NCBI RefSeq assembly: GCF_000801105.2
Contig: NC_079512.1
Coordinates: forward strand, 37,589,848-37,653,847
Direction: 5' to 3'
Source: Raphanus sativus
Taxonomy: Eukaryota > Streptophyta > Magnoliopsida > Brassicales > Brassicaceae
Length of the DNA stretch: 64,000 nt
Below the pieces are notes generated by a model that saw nothing but the letters and a program-made list of their open reading frames with translations, was not told the origin of the DNA and did not search any database. Every line of letters starts with the position of its first letter. Within the stretch, counting starts at the first letter, position 1. Below, in pieces: positions 60,677 to 64,000 of this stretch. The translations under genes were made by a program, and so were the position numbers.

Positions 60677-63373
60677 AAGCATTTAAGCTACCAAAAAGGT
60701 GCAGATCACACCTATCTATTAATATGCAAAAGACATTATCTTATAGAGTAGACATGCAATATCTGTGTTCTTATGTGCTTATCTTGTTTCACTGCCTACC
60801 TAGATCTGCTTATTTCAGACCAATCATACAATAAAATGAAAATAATATATCTTAATGATCAAATAGTAAACACCACTGTTTGTTTGTTTCCCATTTCTAT
60901 AAACTGTCCCAACTTCTGAAAGTGGGGCCAACAAGCAAATCTACTAACAGAGAAATACGAAAGCTCGTTTTGTCAAGTTCTTAAAATTGATCATTAGGAC
61001 AGTATCTCCATGCTTTTTTTTAGTATCTCCATGCTTGTTACTATTATATTCATAGAATACATTCGTTGAAATCTTTTTTTTTGCCTTTTAGAAAAAAACA
61101 TTTCAGTCACACATGATGATAACATCTCCCCTGTCTCTTGTCTTTACCTTTGCAAAAACCTCCATGCTTGCTTAATTTTACTCTTGCCTAAATTATGTAA
61201 GTTACCAATATGCTTGCTTAATTTTAGTATCTACCTCTTTTAGTCTTTAACTGCTAATTTCATCTCGATTTTGTATATGTATTGCAGGTTCCTCTGAACA
61301 TGGTTCCAAAACCAGAAACAAACAGAGAGCATCTAAACAAAGATATATAAAATGTATTTACGTCTATTGTGTTTTATATATATGACTTATGTAAGAATTT
61401 TCTGCTTTCATGCTAATATTAATGAATCAACGTGAGTTTCACATGAACCAACTCTTTTAGTTTACAAAAAAAAAAAAAAAACTTTTTCGCCGGAACTCTA
61501 TTTAATATCATACAAATCATACATAATCCAACAAACAAACAAGATCGAGTTAACGATTCGGAACATAATTTGAATTCACTTTTGCACTCACATCGCCGTT
61601 CTGGCGCGTAGTTAATGGTGATCATTAAATAGAAAATTAGAGAAAGCTACTTTCGTAGACAGATTAATCTATGGTGGATGGTTTTCGTTTGGTTCTCATG
61701 GGATACACGCGTCCTCCCGAAAAACTTTTTTGCATGGCATATAATTTGAATATCGACTTATATTAAATCTTACAGTGATCATAATTTGAATATCGAGTTA
61801 TATTAAATCTTAGAGTGATCATAACACGCGTCCTTATGTCCCCCAAAAATATATTAAATCTTACAGTGATCATAATATAATTGTCACAAGAATGGTGCAA
61901 TGTATTAATTTTGACTGTGTAAAATAAATAAATATAGGAACGCAGGAACAGCATAGCGTTCACAATTGACATAAACGACTACTAAAAAGAGTGAAAAGGA
62001 AAAGTAACAAAAATGTTAAGAATTAAACCTACTATTAAAAAAACCTACAAGTTTTACACCAAAAGTAAAAGTAAAAGTCAAGATAAGAAGTTCACAGTTG
62101 AGCTAATACACCTTTTGACCTTTTGTCAAACTTGGGTATTATTCGTTTGTCCCATAACAAAAAGGTAAGTAATATGTATACATTTTCTCAAAGAAAATTG
62201 AGGTATATATCGCTTTTTTGTAATATTTTAGAGCACATGCCTTGTATAATCTACATACGTCGCAAAATTGCAACCCATATGAACCATGACGAAGAATTGG
62301 AATTATTCATTTCACTCCTATAGTTTTAAATTTAAATTAGTTTAAGAGAATAAAAAGGTACAAAGTACTATATTTTATCTGAAAAAGAAGGATAATATTC
62401 TGCAATATCTTACCTTCACACCGCATGTTTTGTATTATATTCCCGGCACAGAACTGCGACCCATACAAAACATAATGAAAAACTAGATCACTATAAATTT
62501 AACAATTAAAGTGTTGATCTAGAACAAAATGGTGTGGTTGGAATCGTTTAAAACAGTTAAAAGAAGATCATTTCGTAGTTTGTTCGATTTAAACCATGCC
62601 TAGACACAAAAAAAAAAAATCATCTTTTGAACTCGAAGTCTCGAACACTGAGCCATTGTTCAACAAATACAATGGAAAGGGACTAATAATAAATACTGGT
62701 TAGGTATAAATTAAAATATAGTACAATTAAGTGGATTATATTTTTTTCTTAAAAATACAATAAGGCAGTGGAATATTATCATTAGTATTTGTTAACTTAT
62801 AAATCCGCAAGTACGTACGTTCGAATAATCCTTTTGTCCACTAACTTAAATGGTGTGTTTTTTTAGTAATACCATCGAGAATATTCAAGTAAATTCAGTA
62901 TTTGGTAGTGTTAATTATATGAATGTGGATTGTGGAATATTTTCTTGTAATTTAAATCAGTGTTTAAAGAGCAATTATAGCTTACGTATTACCAATGAAG
63001 TAAACAAACGGAATCGTACGAATATTTTTTGTCTCGTGGGCCTGGCGAACAAAATTTAGTCACAAGTTTCAAACAATCTTAATTTAAACAAATAAATCAG
63101 TGCACAAAATAATCAAACTGTGAAAATGTGATTACGTTAAGGATGTGGTCCAATAATTGGCCCATATATAATTAAGGCCCACGTTTTTAGATTATTCTCC
63201 AAGCAAAAAAGAAAAAAGAAAATTTCATTTTAATAATACTCTCTTCCGCTTAAACCCTAAAGCTTTAGCCACCACCGTGGGGGTTTATGGTCGTCGGCGA
63301 ACCCAGAAAATCGACCATCAAAGTTTTAACCTTTTCCTCAATCTGAGAGAAGGGTTCTCTTCAAATCTCTACC
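60677..63373. other. Intergenic DNA with tandem repeats
   Basis: The 3' UTR and probable UTR intron of RL3 lead into AT-rich DNA. A 42-base tandem repeat lies at 61739-61876 and a 15-base direct repeat pair at 61001-61036. Frames at 62123-62323 and 62850-63059 have no features. The last 130 bases (from about 63240, with AAACCCTAAAGC) form the leader of the next gene. Confidence 0.5.
61739..61876. repeat. 42-base tandem repeat, two and a half copies
   Basis: The unit ATAATTTGAATATCGA(C/G)TTATATTAAATCTTA(C/G)AGTGATC occurs at about 61739-61780 and 61781-61822. A partial third copy (ATATTAAATCTTACAGTGATC) lies at about 61850-61872, after an ACACGCGTCC-containing interruption. Confidence 0.8.
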
Positions 63374-63960
63374 ATGGCTGCTTCTCGATGGTTTCCTTTC
63401 TTCTCTTCTTCCCCTCCTCCTCTTCCTCCTTCAGATTCTCCGGCGAATCAATCTTCTTCGGAGTCGCGCGATGAGCCCAAAGGTTCGGGTTTCGATCCCG
63501 AGGCTCTAGAGAGAGCTGCAAAGGCTCTTAGAGAGATCAATAGCTCTCCCAATTCCAAAGATGTTAGCAAACAAGGGTCTTTTCGTAATTTACTGAATTA
63601 GAGGTTTTTTTAATTTTTGTTTGTTTCTTAGGCTTTGTTGTGTGTACTGTTGGTTGAATCAATCTCAGGTGTATGATCTCATGAGGAAGCAGGAGAAAAC
63701 TCGATTAGCTGAATTAGGAGCTGACAAGTCTCGTAACGATGCTATTCAAGCTTACGATGATATTGTCAGTATTATAAAAATATGATCATTAATAATCTTT
63801 TTTAGATATGTATATATGATATGTTTAATGTGACATTTGAAATGTGCAGGAGAGACAGCAGCAATTGGCTGAGGCACAGAGGAGTCTTTTGCAGACACAA
63901 GCGCTGACCAAAGCTCAGACTCTTCGGTACGAGGATGAGTTAGCCAGAAAGAGACAACAG

Positions 63961-63996
<36 letters not shown>

Positions 63997-64000
63997 CTCT
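63374..64000 (+). CDS. ATAD3-like AAA ATPase, N-terminal part (At4g36580-like), cut by window end
   Basis: Exons 63374-63562, 63669-63764 and 63850-63960 are visible, giving 132 residues, and the rest lies beyond the window. The N-terminus is Ser/Pro-rich. It is followed by a helical charged region: GFDPEALERAAKALREINSS, DLMRKQEKTRLAELGA, EAQRSLLQTQALTKAQTLRYEDELARKRQQ. This is the coiled-coil segment that precedes the membrane span and AAA module in ATAD3-type proteins of mitochondria (nucleoid and inner-membrane organisation). The AAA domain is not in the window, so the assignment rests on the N-terminal match and on order after RL3. Exon 1 is joined at GAT/GTTAGC to give SPNSKDVYDLMRK. Reading through ends at a stop after SFRNLLN. 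Confidence 0.88.
63961..63996. repeat. (GTTA)n microsatellite at an exon-intron border
   Basis: Nine GTTA units start exactly at the predicted donor of intron 3 of the ATAD3-like gene (AACAG/GTTAGTTAG). The spliceosome therefore meets a repeated donor-like sequence. Confidence 0.9.

Overview
The window is plant nuclear DNA, almost certainly from a Brassicaceae species of the Brassica/Raphanus type. Genes carry many short GT-AG introns, intergenic DNA is AT-rich, and the recognisable proteins are near-identical to Arabidopsis thaliana proteins. Their order follows A. thaliana chromosome 4, roughly At4g36380 to At4g36580 (gene names and numbers are from memory). A 100-base N run at 732-831 shows this is a scaffolded assembly.

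Layout. 1.4-5.6 kb (-): CYP90C1/ROTUNDIFOLIA3, a brassinosteroid P450. 7.2-8.7 kb: a nested foldback element. 10.5-13.5 kb (-): CDK5RAP1/MiaB-type tRNA methylthiotransferase, with a one-base frameshift. 14.0-14.2 kb (+): a relic of D-2-hydroxyglutarate dehydrogenase. 15.4-16.3 kb (+): ubiquitin-conjugating enzyme UBC17. 18.0-19.3 kb (-): class III peroxidase 49. 20.6-23.3 kb (-): a single-pass membrane protein like At4g36440. 25.0-27.5 kb (-): SEC14-nodulin protein SFH12, also with a one-base frameshift. 28.2-29.4 kb (-): a decayed LCB1 (serine palmitoyltransferase subunit) pseudogene. 30.3-32.3 kb: LINE fragment, Stowaway-like MITE and a small Helitron. 33.6-35.1 kb (+): a SABATH methyltransferase. 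35.7-37.8 kb (-): a tandem pair of small At4g36500-like proteins. 38.2-42.8 kb (-): a large auxilin-like J protein. 44.4-47.0 kb: a hAT MITE, a terminal-inverted-repeat element with telomere-like repeats inside, and a fresh SINE. 48.3-50.0 kb (-): a probably plastid alpha/beta hydrolase. 51.5-53.9 kb (-): U-box/ARM E3 ligase PUB5. 60.4 kb (+): RADIALIS-like MYB RL3. 63.4 kb to the end (+): the start of an ATAD3-like AAA ATPase.

These are independent eukaryotic genes, not a pathway cluster. What the window mainly records is genome evolution: strong collinearity with A. thaliana, gene loss and two visibly decaying genes, as expected after the Brassiceae whole-genome triplication, plus one apparent local inversion (SFH12-LCB1-methyltransferase) and a tandem duplication. 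The least expected signal is a set of about a dozen tiny inserts, mostly A/T tracts, each flanked by 9-18 bp direct repeats. They look like extremely truncated retroposons with target-site duplications. No bacterial-style system (CRISPR, operon, phage) is present.
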